Made by a program: the position numbers and the translations under genes | Shown: one piece after another, positions 22,952 to 31,307 of the stretch | Layout: every line of letters begins with the position of its first letter | How positions within the stretch are numbered: the first letter of the stretch is position 1 | Origin: Butyrivibrio proteoclasticus P6B7 | GTDB lineage: Bacteria > Bacillota > Clostridia > Lachnospirales > Lachnospiraceae | NCBI RefSeq assembly: GCF_000622085.1 | Contig: NZ_JHWL01000002.1 | Coordinates: 62,001 to 126,000, forward strand | Length of the DNA: 64,000 bases | Direction: 5' to 3' | The notes under the pieces: generated by a model | Databases searched by the model: none | The model's input: only the letters and a program-made list of their open reading frames with translations | What the model was told of the DNA's origin: nothing

Positions 22952-25063
22952 TTACTTCTGCAAATGTGCAATCTGCCTTGATAGTGGCTCTGGGATAGGA
23001 ATATCTTCCTTCTTAAGCTTATGTACCACATTTGTAAGAGGCTTGATCTGATTGGCAATCCTTGTGTTGTAGTGATTGATAAGCTCTGTATACTGCGGAT
23101 TATCCCCAATCTTTTCTCTTAGCTCTTTTGCAAAAGGACAGAAGGTAAAGATAATCTCCCTGGCAACTTTGTTAAGTCTTGGAGAGCTTGCTGCCTCGAA
23201 CTTAACGTAGGCAAGGTAGTCAGCGATAAATACGTTCTTATAGTTGTTGGAATACTTCTTAAGGTCTGTCTTAAGCTTTTCTTTATTGTCCGTTGAAAGG
23301 GCAGGATTCTTCTTGTAGAACTGCAGATAATCGCAGTACATGGATGTAAGGGAAGGATCCGTTACATCATTCCAGTGAACGCCCTGCTCAGTCTTACACA
23401 TTTCCCATCTGAATTCGCCAAAGAGCTTAACCATGCATTCTTCGGTGTTCTCAGTATTAAAGATAGAAACAACCATTCTGGCAGGGGTGCTTCTCTTTTT
23501 ACCTTCAATTTCCTGCCACAGGGAAGCTCTGCTTCCTACGTTAGGCATCAGGATCATGTATGGATTGATGTCATCTGCGTAGTGAATCTGGTTAATGCCG
23601 ATCTCAGGATTTGAGAACACGGCGGATCTGCAGAATACACCGTAGTCAACAGCCTTGATCATGCTGTAATACTCATTAATCTTGTTCCAATTAAGGTAAG
23701 CCATATCAAGAGGCTTAAGAACGTTTTGAGAATCAAATACTGGAACAAAGGATGAGATACGACCAAAGGTCATTCTATTACCAAGGGCAAAGAGATTATG
23801 AACCTCGAAGTCCAGTCTGCTCTTAGGGTCATCGGTCATGGCATCAACCTGAGCCTGGTTAAGATTACCGCTTACCTTTTGGTCTCTAAGGTATGTAGGC
23901 CAGTCCTGATCAAATTCGTTTCTCGAAGGTTCCACCTCGAGGTTATAGATCTTGATGAGCCACTCATAAATTAAAAGAGTCTTGCCTTCTGGGTCTGGAG
24001 TATAGGCTTTAGCCATATTGTAGAGGATAGAGGTGTTCTTCTCGCCGGCCAGCTCTTCATCTACAAAGCCGAACATAAAGAACATCTTTACTTCAATTGG
24101 TACATTAGGATCTGTCAGACTCTTTAAAAAGGCTGGGGTAAATACTTCATAGTAGGTTGTTCCTATATTACGCCTTAAGGCTCTGCATTCATCAGAGGAG
24201 TCATATCTGTTATCGTTAGCCTTAAACTCTTTTATCTGATCCTGGAACTTAGTGGCAATCTCTGTAGATACGCCGGAGTACAGAAGGATAGTATCCAGGG
24301 CATTTACTACAGTTACCACAGCTTCGCCGCCTTCTTCCATGCGCTCCTGGTCATGAATCTTGGCTTTAATAACCTTCATGGTGGAGTTGAAGGATGCGCA
24401 CTGGGAAGTCAGAGCTTTTCTGTACTCAGCCAGGAGCTGGGACTGCTCTGAGATAATGTTATATATGGTGTAGGTGGTCATGACCATACCTACTGCGATG
24501 TCGATATTTAATGGGTAAAAGACCTTTTTTAGATGGGCTTCACTTTCCTTAAGGGCCTTAACAAAGGTAAGGGACCATTCAGGAACCTTGCCGCCTTTTT
24601 CAGGAGGAATGAGGTTGTCTATTTCAGGGAAGGTCTTGGGAGTTTCACCCACCTTAAGACACAGATTAGGATAGTTGGCATAATCTGATTTTATTCCTTC
24701 GTATTCTTCCAGGGCTTCTTCATATTCCTGCTCAAACACGTCTACGCATTTATAAGCAGTTTCTGTACTCTGGGATGCAAGGATGGCAGCAATCTTAGGG
24801 TTGGAGCGGACTACATTTGGAATGTCGTCAACGGTTTCAAAGGGATAGGAGTAAACGGCTGATTCTTCCAGGGCCTCATAGGTATAAATGTAGGGTTTGC
24901 CTGGCTTTTCAACGATGCCTACAAAACCACCTACTGATAATTCGATTGATGAATATTGGTTGGAAATTTTAAGACGGCCTTTTACAAGGACTTCGATGGT
25001 GCTAACGGTATCGGCTGCTGATTTGTGAAGAATTTGACCTTTTTCAAGTTTGAGAAGTCCCAT
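22952..25063 (-). CDS. Large protein with N-terminal cyclic-nucleotide-binding-like domain
   Basis: The 703-aa protein starts with a segment (1-125) shaped like a Crp/cNMP-binding beta-roll: LEKGQILHKSA, VLVKGRLKISN, LSVGGFVGIVE and YTYEALEESAVYSYPF. The phosphate-binding signature of true cAMP receptors is not evident. The remaining 575 residues are mainly helical and unrecognised, with a coiled-coil-prone part near 130-160 and a hydrophobic stretch near 195-215 (YPLNIDIAVGMVMTTYTIYN). There is no helix-turn-helix and no signal peptide. The start follows GGAGGG. The function is unknown; a sensor or scaffold role is only a guess. Confidence 0.7.
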   Translation of the reverse strand: MGLLKLEKGQILHKSAADTVSTIEVLVKGRLKISNQYSSIELSVGGFVGIVEKPGKPYIYTYEALEESAVYSYPFETVDDIPNVVRSNPKIAAILASQSTETAYKCVDVFEQEYEEALEEYEGIKSDYANYPNLCLKVGETPKTFPEIDNLIPPEKGGKVPEWSLTFVKALKESEAHLKKVFYPLNIDIAVGMVMTTYTIYNIISEQSQLLAEYRKALTSQCASFNSTMKVIKAKIHDQERMEEGGEAVVTVVNALDTILLYSGVSTEIATKFQDQIKEFKANDNRYDSSDECRALRRNIGTTYYEVFTPAFLKSLTDPNVPIEVKMFFMFGFVDEELAGEKNTSILYNMAKAYTPDPEGKTLLIYEWLIKIYNLEVEPSRNEFDQDWPTYLRDQKVSGNLNQAQVDAMTDDPKSRLDFEVHNLFALGNRMTFGRISSFVPVFDSQNVLKPLDMAYLNWNKINEYYSMIKAVDYGVFCRSAVFSNPEIGINQIHYADDINPYMILMPNVGSRASLWQEIEGKKRSTPARMVVSIFNTENTEECMVKLFGEFRWEMCKTEQGVHWNDVTDPSLTSMYCDYLQFYKKNPALSTDNKEKLKTDLKKYSNNYKNVFIADYLAYVKFEAASSPRLNKVAREIIFTFCPFAKELREKIGDNPQYTELINHYNTRIANQIKPLTNVVHKLKKEDIPIPEPLSRQIAHLQK

Positions 25064-25164
25064 AGATCCCTCCAGAAAGAAACATCAAATGCCACCATTT
25101 TGTGTATACATATTAATGATATCACGTTAATTCTTGCTCATCAATGGGGGATTGTGGGTAGCCA

Positions 25165-25497
25165 CTATACGCCTGGGCTAACGATAAATATTAGATACCA
25201 AATAAAGAAGATTCCACCTGCGGCTGCAAGGATTTCGATTATGCCAAGAATTAAGAATTTAATGTTCTTGGCTATTGCTGCCAATATGGTGCCAACAATG
25301 GTCAGTATTATTCCTGGAAAGACACTAAGAGCGAAGCTTATTAGTGCAAAGGTAGAGCAGAGACTATATATAGCTCCACGGGAAGTTGGAGCTTCTAGAA
25401 TTGCTGATATAATAAATAATTGCATGCTTAATACGAACAGAGCTACTGGTAGAATAATAAAGATTTTGTATACTTTGCTGTTCTTTTCGCTTTTCAT
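25165..25497 (-). CDS. Small membrane protein of unknown function
   Basis: The start is the ATG at 25497 (MKSEKNSKVYK), nine bases from GGAGG on the minus strand; a longer in-frame version starting at 25542 would enclose that site. The 110-aa protein has three hydrophobic segments (about 11-33, 44-68 and 78-105) and no recognised domain. It is upstream of and in the same direction as the cNMP-domain gene, with about 100 bases between, so the two may be co-transcribed. Confidence 0.6.
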   Translation of the reverse strand: MKSEKNSKVYKIFIILPVALFVLSMQLFIISAILEAPTSRGAIYSLCSTFALISFALSVFPGIILTIVGTILAAIAKNIKFLILGIIEILAAAGGIFFIWYLIFIVSPGV

Positions 25498-25626
25498 ATA
25501 AGTAAACCTCCGCATAAAACTCTGTAGCTTCGATTCTATCACAATAAGGCCAAATCTGTTAGTATATAGAAAGAAGAGATGGCAGAGGAGATGTCCAGAG
25601 AACTACTAGAATATATCTAATGAATA

Positions 25627-25660
25627 AATCCCCCGAACTATGAAAAGTAGTCGGGGGATT
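25627..25660. terminator. Terminator of tmcAL (strong stem on both strands)
   Basis: Stem AATCCCCCGA/TCGGGGGATT (25627-25636 with 25651-25660), extended inside by CTA/TAG. It lies just beyond the tmcAL stop codon. Confidence 0.85.
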
Positions 25661-25674
25661 ATTATTGTTGTATT

Positions 25675-26952
25675 TTAATCAACTATCTGCTTAAGCTTAT
25701 ACTCATCAAGGTAGGTGCCCTTTGTAGCCAGGCTGTAGACCTTGCTGGCATAGAGGGTTTCATCTAAAAGAGACATTTGAAGAGGACTTAAGAGTTTTTC
25801 TGAGTCCTTAAGTCTGTCTATGATAGGAATAGATGACGCCTCATGAGCGCTGGATAGAAGCTTGGAAGAAGACTTCTTAAGTCCAAGAACTCTTGCATAA
25901 GCGGTGTAATCGTCGTATTTATATGCTTCCATATGAGCATCAGTTATGCCAAGTAGGATGTGAATAAGGCTTCTGCTGATGCGGGCATAGGACAGGTCCT
26001 TGGATTTAAGTGCCATGGCGAACTCATCAAATGTGGTAAAAGAGCTAACGTTGTTCAGGATTTTCTGAGCAAGATCGCTACTTACATCAAGGTATTTGGA
26101 TAATACATCAACGCTGCTTTCAGATAAAAGCTTATATAACAGAAGTTGTGAAAAATCATTTGTAGTAGCAAACGGTTTTGATACAGTATCTGATGACTCG
26201 TGGCTATTATTGCAAGAGTTATCATGCTCGATATTACTGTTAGACTCTACAAGTATTCTGTGTGCAGCTTCTGGAATAGATCCGCTTATATCCTTGCCAG
26301 AGAGCATAGCTTCTCTAATGGCAGAAGCACTGGAAAGCTCATTGAGGGCATCAGAATGGTAACCTTCGCCAGCTCTTGTGATGGTATAAGGCTTAATAGA
26401 GCTATTGGCGAGCTTCAATGCCTTTAGATATTCAATTCCAAGGATGTTATTTGGACTTGCCATGATATCACTTATAGCATTTCCGGCGCTAAGGGAAGGA
26501 ACTGTGGCCATAAGTGCATTCTGCCTGGCCTTTGGAAAGCTTGCTCCATTTCTTAGCTCTTTTGCCAAAGCATCCTTAAATTCCTGAGGCTCAGATGCAA
26601 GAATATCTGCAATCTCTGAAAGGGCAGCAACATCACCACATTCACTGCCAAAACACAGATAGTCAACTACGCCAAGCTTATCAAGAATAGAAACGGCGCC
26701 ACTTGCAAAGAATTCAGCACTTCCAGTTGAATAGTAGATTGGAAGCTCAATAACAAGGTCAGCTCCGCAGGAGAGGGCCATTCTGGTTCTGGTGAATTTG
26801 TCTATGATGGCTGGAGCGCCCCTCTGAACGAAATCACCGCTCATTACTACAACACAAAAATCGGCATTCAGATCTTTTTTACACTGTTCAATAAGATATG
26901 AATGGCCGTTGTGAAATGGATTAAATTCCGCGATGATTCCGATAGTTTTCAT
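25675..26952 (-). CDS. tmcAL: tRNA(Met) cytidine acetate ligase TmcAL
   Basis: The enzyme uses acetate and ATP to make N4-acetylcytidine at C34 of elongator tRNA-Met. The 425-aa protein starts with the nucleotidyltransferase motif GIIAEFNPFHNGH and has VVMSGDFVQRGAPAIIDK and VIELPIYYSTGSAEFFASGA, all typical of the YlbM/TmcAL family. The start is fixed by this conserved N terminus, although no good ribosome binding site is visible; a cre-like sequence occupies that place. It is divergent from ackA, a neat link because both use acetate. Confidence 0.92.
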   Translation of the reverse strand: MKTIGIIAEFNPFHNGHSYLIEQCKKDLNADFCVVVMSGDFVQRGAPAIIDKFTRTRMALSCGADLVIELPIYYSTGSAEFFASGAVSILDKLGVVDYLCFGSECGDVAALSEIADILASEPQEFKDALAKELRNGASFPKARQNALMATVPSLSAGNAISDIMASPNNILGIEYLKALKLANSSIKPYTITRAGEGYHSDALNELSSASAIREAMLSGKDISGSIPEAAHRILVESNSNIEHDNSCNNSHESSDTVSKPFATTNDFSQLLLYKLLSESSVDVLSKYLDVSSDLAQKILNNVSSFTTFDEFAMALKSKDLSYARISRSLIHILLGITDAHMEAYKYDDYTAYARVLGLKKSSSKLLSSAHEASSIPIIDRLKDSEKLLSPLQMSLLDETLYASKVYSLATKGTYLDEYKLKQIVD

Positions 26953-26956
26953 GATT

Positions 26957-26970
26957 TGTAAGCACTTTCA
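26957..26970. promoter_or_regulatory. Cre-like site between tmcAL and ackA
   Basis: On the minus strand it reads TGAAAGTGCTTACA, close to the catabolite-responsive element pattern and to the uronate operators. It lies five bases upstream of the tmcAL start codon and about 215 bases upstream of ackA. CcpA controls ackA in Bacillus through an upstream cre; the same role here is inference. Confidence 0.4.
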
Positions 26971-26986
26971 AAAATGGCATACTTTT

Positions 26987-27001
26987 GTGCAACATTTGCA
27001 C
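26987..27001. promoter_or_regulatory. Palindrome GTGCAA-CAT-TTGCAC
   Basis: A 6-3-6 inverted repeat in the tmcAL/ackA divergent region, sharing GTGCAA/TTGCAC with the palindrome at 13558-13572. No U-tract is present. A protein-binding role is possible. Confidence 0.4.
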
Positions 27002-27184
27002 TTGCCATAAAAATAGTCAATGTTACAATATTAATGGTGTATTTCATAGATTGCCAAAATGTGGTATCATACACATTTGCTGTATTCTTCTTTATTACAC
27101 CAGTGTCATATTTATAATAAAGCAATGAAGCATGTTTGTGAATATGCTTTATAATCAGAATTAATTAACGAAAAGAGGTTTATC

Positions 27185-28378
27185 ATGAAAATTCTTGTTA
27201 TCAATTGTGGAAGTTCTTCACTAAAGTTCCAGCTCATCGATTCAGATTCAGAGGCAGTTATCTGCAAGGGTCTTTGCGAGAGAATTGGAATTGATGGAAG
27301 CCAGATCAGCTACACACCAGAAGGCAAGGATAAGATAACTAATGTAACTCCTATGCCAGATCACAACAGAGCTATCGAGCTTGTCATCGAGGCTCTTACC
27401 AATAAGGAAAATGGTGTTGTTGAGCTTTCTGAGATCGGCGCTGTTGGACATCGTATCGTTCACGGCGGTGAGAAGTTCACTAAGTCAGTTGTTATCAACG
27501 AAGAGGTTATCAAGGCTATTGAGGAAGTTAGCGACCTTGCTCCTTTACATAATCCAGCTAACCTTATCGGAATCAGAGCTTGCCAGAAGGTAATGCCAGG
27601 AGTTCCTATGGTTGCAGTATTTGATACAGCTTTCCATCAGACAATGCCTCAGAATGCTTATCTTTATGGTCTTCCATATTCATACTATGAGAAGTACGGC
27701 ATCCGCAGATACGGCTTCCACGGCACAAGCCATTCATATGTTAGCAAAAGAGCTGTAGAAATCCTTGGAAAGGACGCTAAGGACCTTAACCTTATTGTTT
27801 GTCACCTTGGAAACGGTGCTTCAATCTCAGCAGTTAAGGGCGGACAGTGCGTTGATACTTCTATGGGTCTTACTCCACTTGAGGGCCTTATCATGGGCAC
27901 AAGAACAGGTGATATCGATCCATCTGTTGTTGAGTTCGTTATGAAGAAAGAGAATTCTACAGTAGCAGATGTAACTAACTTTCTTAACAAGAAGTCAGGT
28001 GTGTTTGGTCTTTCAGATGAGCTTTCATCAGACTTTAGAGATCTTGAGGACGGTTACAACAATGGTCATGCTGGTGCAATCCGTGCAGTTGACGCTTTTG
28101 TTTACCGCGTAGTTAAGTATATCGGCGCATACACAGCTGCTATGGGATCTGTTGACGCTATCTGCTTTACAGCAGGTGTTGGTGAGAACAGTGGCTTTGT
28201 TCGTAAGCTTATCTGCGACAAGCTTTCATTTATTGGAGCGGTTCTTGATAACGATGCTAACAAGGTTCGCGGCGAGGAGAAGTTCATCTCAACTCCTGAG
28301 TCAAAGGTTAAGCTCTTGGTAGTTCCTACTAATGAGGAGCTGGCTATCGCAAGAGATACTTTCGAGCTTTGTAAGTAA
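27185..28378 (+). CDS. ackA: Acetate kinase
   Basis: The enzyme turns acetyl phosphate and ADP into acetate and ATP, the last energy-yielding step of acetate fermentation. The 397-aa protein has all family motifs: NCGSSSLKFQL at the N terminus, HRIVHGGEKF, RRYGFHGTSHSYV, CHLGNGASISAVKGG, and DTSMGLTPLEGL-IMGTRTGDIDP. Codon use is strongly C-ending, fitting high expression. No phosphotransacetylase (pta) gene is adjacent in this window. The binding site is AAAGAGG. A strong terminator at 28409-28449 makes it a single-gene unit. Confidence 0.97.
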   Translation: MKILVINCGSSSLKFQLIDSDSEAVICKGLCERIGIDGSQISYTPEGKDKITNVTPMPDHNRAIELVIEALTNKENGVVELSEIGAVGHRIVHGGEKFTKSVVINEEVIKAIEEVSDLAPLHNPANLIGIRACQKVMPGVPMVAVFDTAFHQTMPQNAYLYGLPYSYYEKYGIRRYGFHGTSHSYVSKRAVEILGKDAKDLNLIVCHLGNGASISAVKGGQCVDTSMGLTPLEGLIMGTRTGDIDPSVVEFVMKKENSTVADVTNFLNKKSGVFGLSDELSSDFRDLEDGYNNGHAGAIRAVDAFVYRVVKYIGAYTAAMGSVDAICFTAGVGENSGFVRKLICDKLSFIGAVLDNDANKVRGEEKFISTPESKVKLLVVPTNEELAIARDTFELCK

Positions 28379-28408
28379 TATCTTTTTACAAATAAATAAG
28401 TGTGTTAG

Positions 28409-28449
28409 ACAGCCACGTTGTTCCTAAGGAATGATGTGGCTGTTTTTTG
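28409..28449 (+). terminator. Terminator of ackA
   Basis: Stem ACAGCCAC/GTGGCTGT (28409-28416 with 28436-28443), with an inner TTCC/GGAA pairing, followed by TTTTTG. Confidence 0.9.
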
Positions 28450-28574
28450 ATTGATATTTTATTATCAGAATATACTATTTTTACAATGTAAACCTAATAA
28501 AAACTTGAAAATTATGAAGTGATACCTTATGATAATAATTGTTGCGCCAAGGACGCATATAGGAGGATATTGGG

Positions 28575-29435
28575 GTGAAAGAGTTAAATTCATGCAAGGA
28601 AGCGATGGCATCAAGCATTGAAAATAAGTATTTCAGCATTGCTCATTTATATAAGGATGAGAAGGCTATGGAAATGCACATTCACGATTGCTATGAGGTT
28701 TATTTTTCGATTTCAGGTGGTAAGCAGTTCCTTATAGATAATAAGGTTTATGATATTAAGCCAGGAGATCTTTTCCTTATCAATCAGTACGATTCTCATT
28801 ATCTTACTCAGATTGATAAAGAGCTTCATGAGAGAATTGTCATTATGATAGATCCTGATTTCATGAGAGGCATTTCCAGCAGCGAGACCAATCTGGATGC
28901 TTGCTTTAGAGATAGAGGAGATAAGTTCTCCCATAAGCTTTCATTGTCTGGAGATCAGCAGAGTAGGTTCCTTTACTTTATTAACAAGATTCTTACCAGC
29001 AATGGTTATGGTCATGATCTGTTAGAAAGAGCTACCTTTACTGAGCTTTTCGTTATGATCAACCAGATAATAATAGATAAGAACACAGACAAGGTTACAG
29101 ATAAGGCCGCCACTTATAATGAACAGGTGGATGCGATTCTTTCTTATCTTAATAACAATATTCAGTATCCTATCAGTATTGGAGACCTTGCCAAGCAGTT
29201 CTATATCAGCGAGTCTTATATCTGCAGGATATTTAAGTCTGCCACAGGAACAACTATTAATAAGTACATGACAGCAAGAAGAATTTCTATAGCCAAGTCT
29301 TTATTAGCAGAGGGTATTGGTGTGAGCGAAGTTTGCGAGCGATGCGGATTCTCGGATTATAGTAATTTCCTTAAGGCCTTTACTAAATCTGTAGGTATTT
29401 CCCCTAAGAAATACTCACAGAATTGCAACAGATAA
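28575..29435 (+). CDS. AraC-family transcriptional regulator (cupin sensor)
   Basis: The start is a GTG, eight bases after a perfect AGGAGG (28561-28566). The 286-aa protein has an N-terminal cupin-like sensor (MHIHDCYEVYFSISGGKQFL; then IKPGDLFLINQYDSHYL) and two C-terminal helix-turn-helix motifs (about 190-285): IGDLAKQFYISESYICRIFK and VSEVCERCGFSDYSNFLKAF. This architecture is common for regulators of sugar genes in Firmicutes. It is monocistronic between ackA and rpmF, so its targets are not evident. It is a distant paralogue of the regulator at 39716-40555. Confidence 0.88.
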   Translation: MKELNSCKEAMASSIENKYFSIAHLYKDEKAMEMHIHDCYEVYFSISGGKQFLIDNKVYDIKPGDLFLINQYDSHYLTQIDKELHERIVIMIDPDFMRGISSSETNLDACFRDRGDKFSHKLSLSGDQQSRFLYFINKILTSNGYGHDLLERATFTELFVMINQIIIDKNTDKVTDKAATYNEQVDAILSYLNNNIQYPISIGDLAKQFYISESYICRIFKSATGTTINKYMTARRISIAKSLLAEGIGVSEVCERCGFSDYSNFLKAFTKSVGISPKKYSQNCNR

Positions 29436-29488
29436 GGGTTAAAAGAACTAATTTTTTAATGAATAGTTGTATTTTACTGAAAAAATTG

Positions 29489-29517
29489 TTGACAAAGACA
29501 TTTGTTATGGATATACT
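29489..29517 (+). promoter_or_regulatory. Promoter of rpmF
   Basis: Consensus TTGACA (29489-29494), a 17-base spacer and TATACT (29512-29517). Confidence 0.85.
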
Positions 29518-29550
29518 ACATAGGTATGCTAATGAATAAACGTAAATAAT

Positions 29551-29568
29551 TGCCTTGCAAATAAGGCA
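29551..29568 (+). promoter_or_regulatory. Small hairpin in the rpmF leader
   Basis: TGCCTT/AAGGCA stem (29551-29556 with 29563-29568) between the promoter and the start codon. It could be a regulatory leader element; no known class is recognised. Confidence 0.35.
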
Positions 29569-29603
29569 GTTTCTTATACGGTTACTGTAAGGAGGTGTTA
29601 CTC

Positions 29604-29786
29604 ATGTCAATCTGCCCAAAGAATAAATCATCAAAAGGCCACAGAGATCAGAGAAGAGCTAACTGGAAAATGACAGCTCCAACTTTGGTTAAGTGTAGTC
29701 ATTGCGGCGCTCTTATGCAGCCTCACATGGCTTGCAAGAAGTGCGGCTATTACAATAAGAAGAGCATCGTTGAAGTTGATGCTTAA
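29604..29786 (+). CDS. rpmF: Large subunit ribosomal protein L32
   Basis: The start is the ATG at 29604, eight bases after AAGGAGG; this gives a 60-aa protein of normal size. It begins with MSICPKNKSSKGHRDQRR and has a zinc ribbon, CSHCGALMQPHMACKKC, so this is the zinc-binding form of L32. In many Firmicutes rpmF follows a DUF177 (YceD) gene; here it has its own strong promoter and no such partner. Terminator at 29824-29856. Confidence 0.96.
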   Translation: MSICPKNKSSKGHRDQRRANWKMTAPTLVKCSHCGALMQPHMACKKCGYYNKKSIVEVDA

Positions 29787-29823
29787 TTAGGTTAGTATAA
29801 CCTCATGTATGCAGAAATTTTAG

Positions 29824-29856
29824 GGCTTTCCAACTATGTTGGAAAGCCTTGATTTT
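29824..29856 (+). terminator. Terminator of rpmF
   Basis: Perfect 11-bp stem GGCTTTCCAAC/GTTGGAAAGCC around TAT (29824-29834 with 29838-29848), followed by TTGATTTTTG. Confidence 0.92.
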
Positions 29857-29919
29857 TGATTATCACTTTAGTATCATCTATAAATAGGGTTTTTAAGAAA
29901 AGACTAGGGGGATGCGTAC

Positions 29920-30930
29920 ATGTCTGATTTAGTCAGAGTTGCTGTAGATGCTATGGGCGGTGATAACGCGCCTTTTGTTACAGTTAAGGGTGCAGTTGAT
30001 GCCGTTAACGAGAGCTCTCAGCTTAAGGTTTTCCTTGTAGGTAAGGAAGACGTTGTAAAGAGTGAACTTAATAAGTACAGCTATGACAAGGATCGTATCG
30101 AGGTTGTTAATGCAACTGAGGAGATCGAGATGGCAGAGCCACCTGTTATGGCTATTAGGAAAAAGAAGGATTCATCCATTGTTAAGGCTATGTATATGGT
30201 GAATCATGGCGAAGCAGATGCCTATGTATCTGCAGGCAGTACTGGAGCTACTCTTGTAGGTGGTCAGGTAATTGTTGGAAGACTTAAGGGTGTTGACAGA
30301 GCACCTCTTGCTCCACTTATTCCTACCGAGAAGGGTAATTCTCTTTTGATCGACTGCGGAGCCAACGTGGATGCCAGATCCAATCATCTGGTTCAGTTTG
30401 CCAAGATGGGAACCGTTTATATGGAGAACATCATGGGCATCAAGAATCCTACAGTTGCCATAGTTAACATTGGCGCTGAGGAGGAGAAGGGCAATGCTCT
30501 TGTTAAGGAGACATTCCCACTTCTTAAGAATTGTCCTGACATCAATTTCATTGGAAGTATTGAGGCCAGGGATATTCCTGCCGGATATGCAGATGTTATT
30601 GTCTGTGAGGCCTTTACAGGAAATGTAATTCTCAAAATGTATGAAGGTGTTGCCAAGTCTATGATGCATGTCATCAAGAAGAGCATGCTTTCAAGCTTTA
30701 AGACTAAGATTGGTGCGCTTCTTATTAAGAACGACCTTAAGAAATCTCTTTCCGATTACAGTATGGAGAAGTACGGCGGAGCTCCTATGTTAGGACTTAA
30801 GGGACTGGTTGTTAAGACTCATGGAAGTGCCAATGATATTGAGGTTAAGAACTCCATTATGCAGTGTATTGCATTTAAGGAAATGGAGATAAGCAAGAAG
30901 ATCAGCGAGAAGCTCTCTCAAGAGGTTTGA
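29920..30930 (+). CDS. plsX: Phosphate acyltransferase PlsX
   Basis: The enzyme makes acyl phosphate from acyl-ACP, the donor for PlsY in phospholipid synthesis. The 336-aa protein starts with VRVAVDAMGGDNAP and has EEIEMAEPPVMAIRKKKDSS, AYVSAGSTGATLVGG, and VICEAFTGN-type (VIVCEAFTGNVILKMYEG) motifs. It is followed 50 bases later by acpP, whose product supplies its substrate. The fab genes often found between plsX and acpP are absent. The binding site is AGGGGG. Confidence 0.96.
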   Translation: MSDLVRVAVDAMGGDNAPFVTVKGAVDAVNESSQLKVFLVGKEDVVKSELNKYSYDKDRIEVVNATEEIEMAEPPVMAIRKKKDSSIVKAMYMVNHGEADAYVSAGSTGATLVGGQVIVGRLKGVDRAPLAPLIPTEKGNSLLIDCGANVDARSNHLVQFAKMGTVYMENIMGIKNPTVAIVNIGAEEEKGNALVKETFPLLKNCPDINFIGSIEARDIPAGYADVIVCEAFTGNVILKMYEGVAKSMMHVIKKSMLSSFKTKIGALLIKNDLKKSLSDYSMEKYGGAPMLGLKGLVVKTHGSANDIEVKNSIMQCIAFKEMEISKKISEKLSQEV

Positions 30931-30980
30931 TCGTTGCAAAATATTATTTAAATACTGGATTACAGTAAAGGAAGGTTATT

Positions 30981-31217
30981 ATGGAATTTGAAAAGATGAA
31001 AGAAGTAATTGCGAATGTACTTAATGTAGATCCTGAGGAGATCACAATGGATACAACATTTACAGAGGATCTTGGAGCTGATTCGCTTGATCTTTTCCAG
31101 ATTATCATGGGTCTTGAGGATGAATTCGATGTTCAGATTGATCCTGAGAAGACTGAGAAAATTACAACAGTAGGAGAGGCTGTAGAGCTTCTTAAGACAG
31201 CAGTTTCTGGTAAATAA
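30981..31217 (+). CDS. acpP: Acyl carrier protein
   Basis: The 78-aa protein has the phosphopantetheine attachment motif GADSLDLFQ, with the modified serine in DSLD, and is strongly acidic. It carries growing fatty-acid chains and is the partner of PlsX just upstream. The residue after DSL is Asp and the usual Val-Glu is replaced by LF, a common clostridial variant. The binding site is AAAGGAAGG. A terminator separates it from rnc. Confidence 0.96.
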   Translation: MEFEKMKEVIANVLNVDPEEITMDTTFTEDLGADSLDLFQIIMGLEDEFDVQIDPEKTEKITTVGEAVELLKTAVSGK

Positions 31218-31233
31218 TTTTCGACTTTGTCAA

Positions 31234-31266
31234 AAGAGGCAGCATTCATTTCTGCCTCTTTTTTCT
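31234..31266 (+). terminator. Terminator after acpP
   Basis: Stem AAGAGGCAG/CTGCCTCTT (31234-31242 with 31252-31260), followed by TTTTC. Confidence 0.88.
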
Positions 31267-31307
31267 TTCTAATACCACAACAATTTTAATTCTTAGATGA
31301 GGTTATT

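Noticed and set aside
25025..25501. 158-codon plus-strand frame over the start of the cNMP-domain gene and the small membrane gene
   Set aside because: It has no ribosome binding site and is antisense to two minus-strand genes that both have GGAGG sites; the minus-strand protein has the coherent membrane-helix pattern.
26953..27184. A firm ackA promoter
   Set aside because: TATAAT-like boxes near 27112 and 27148 and TATCAT near 27066 lack acceptable -35 partners, so I did not call one.
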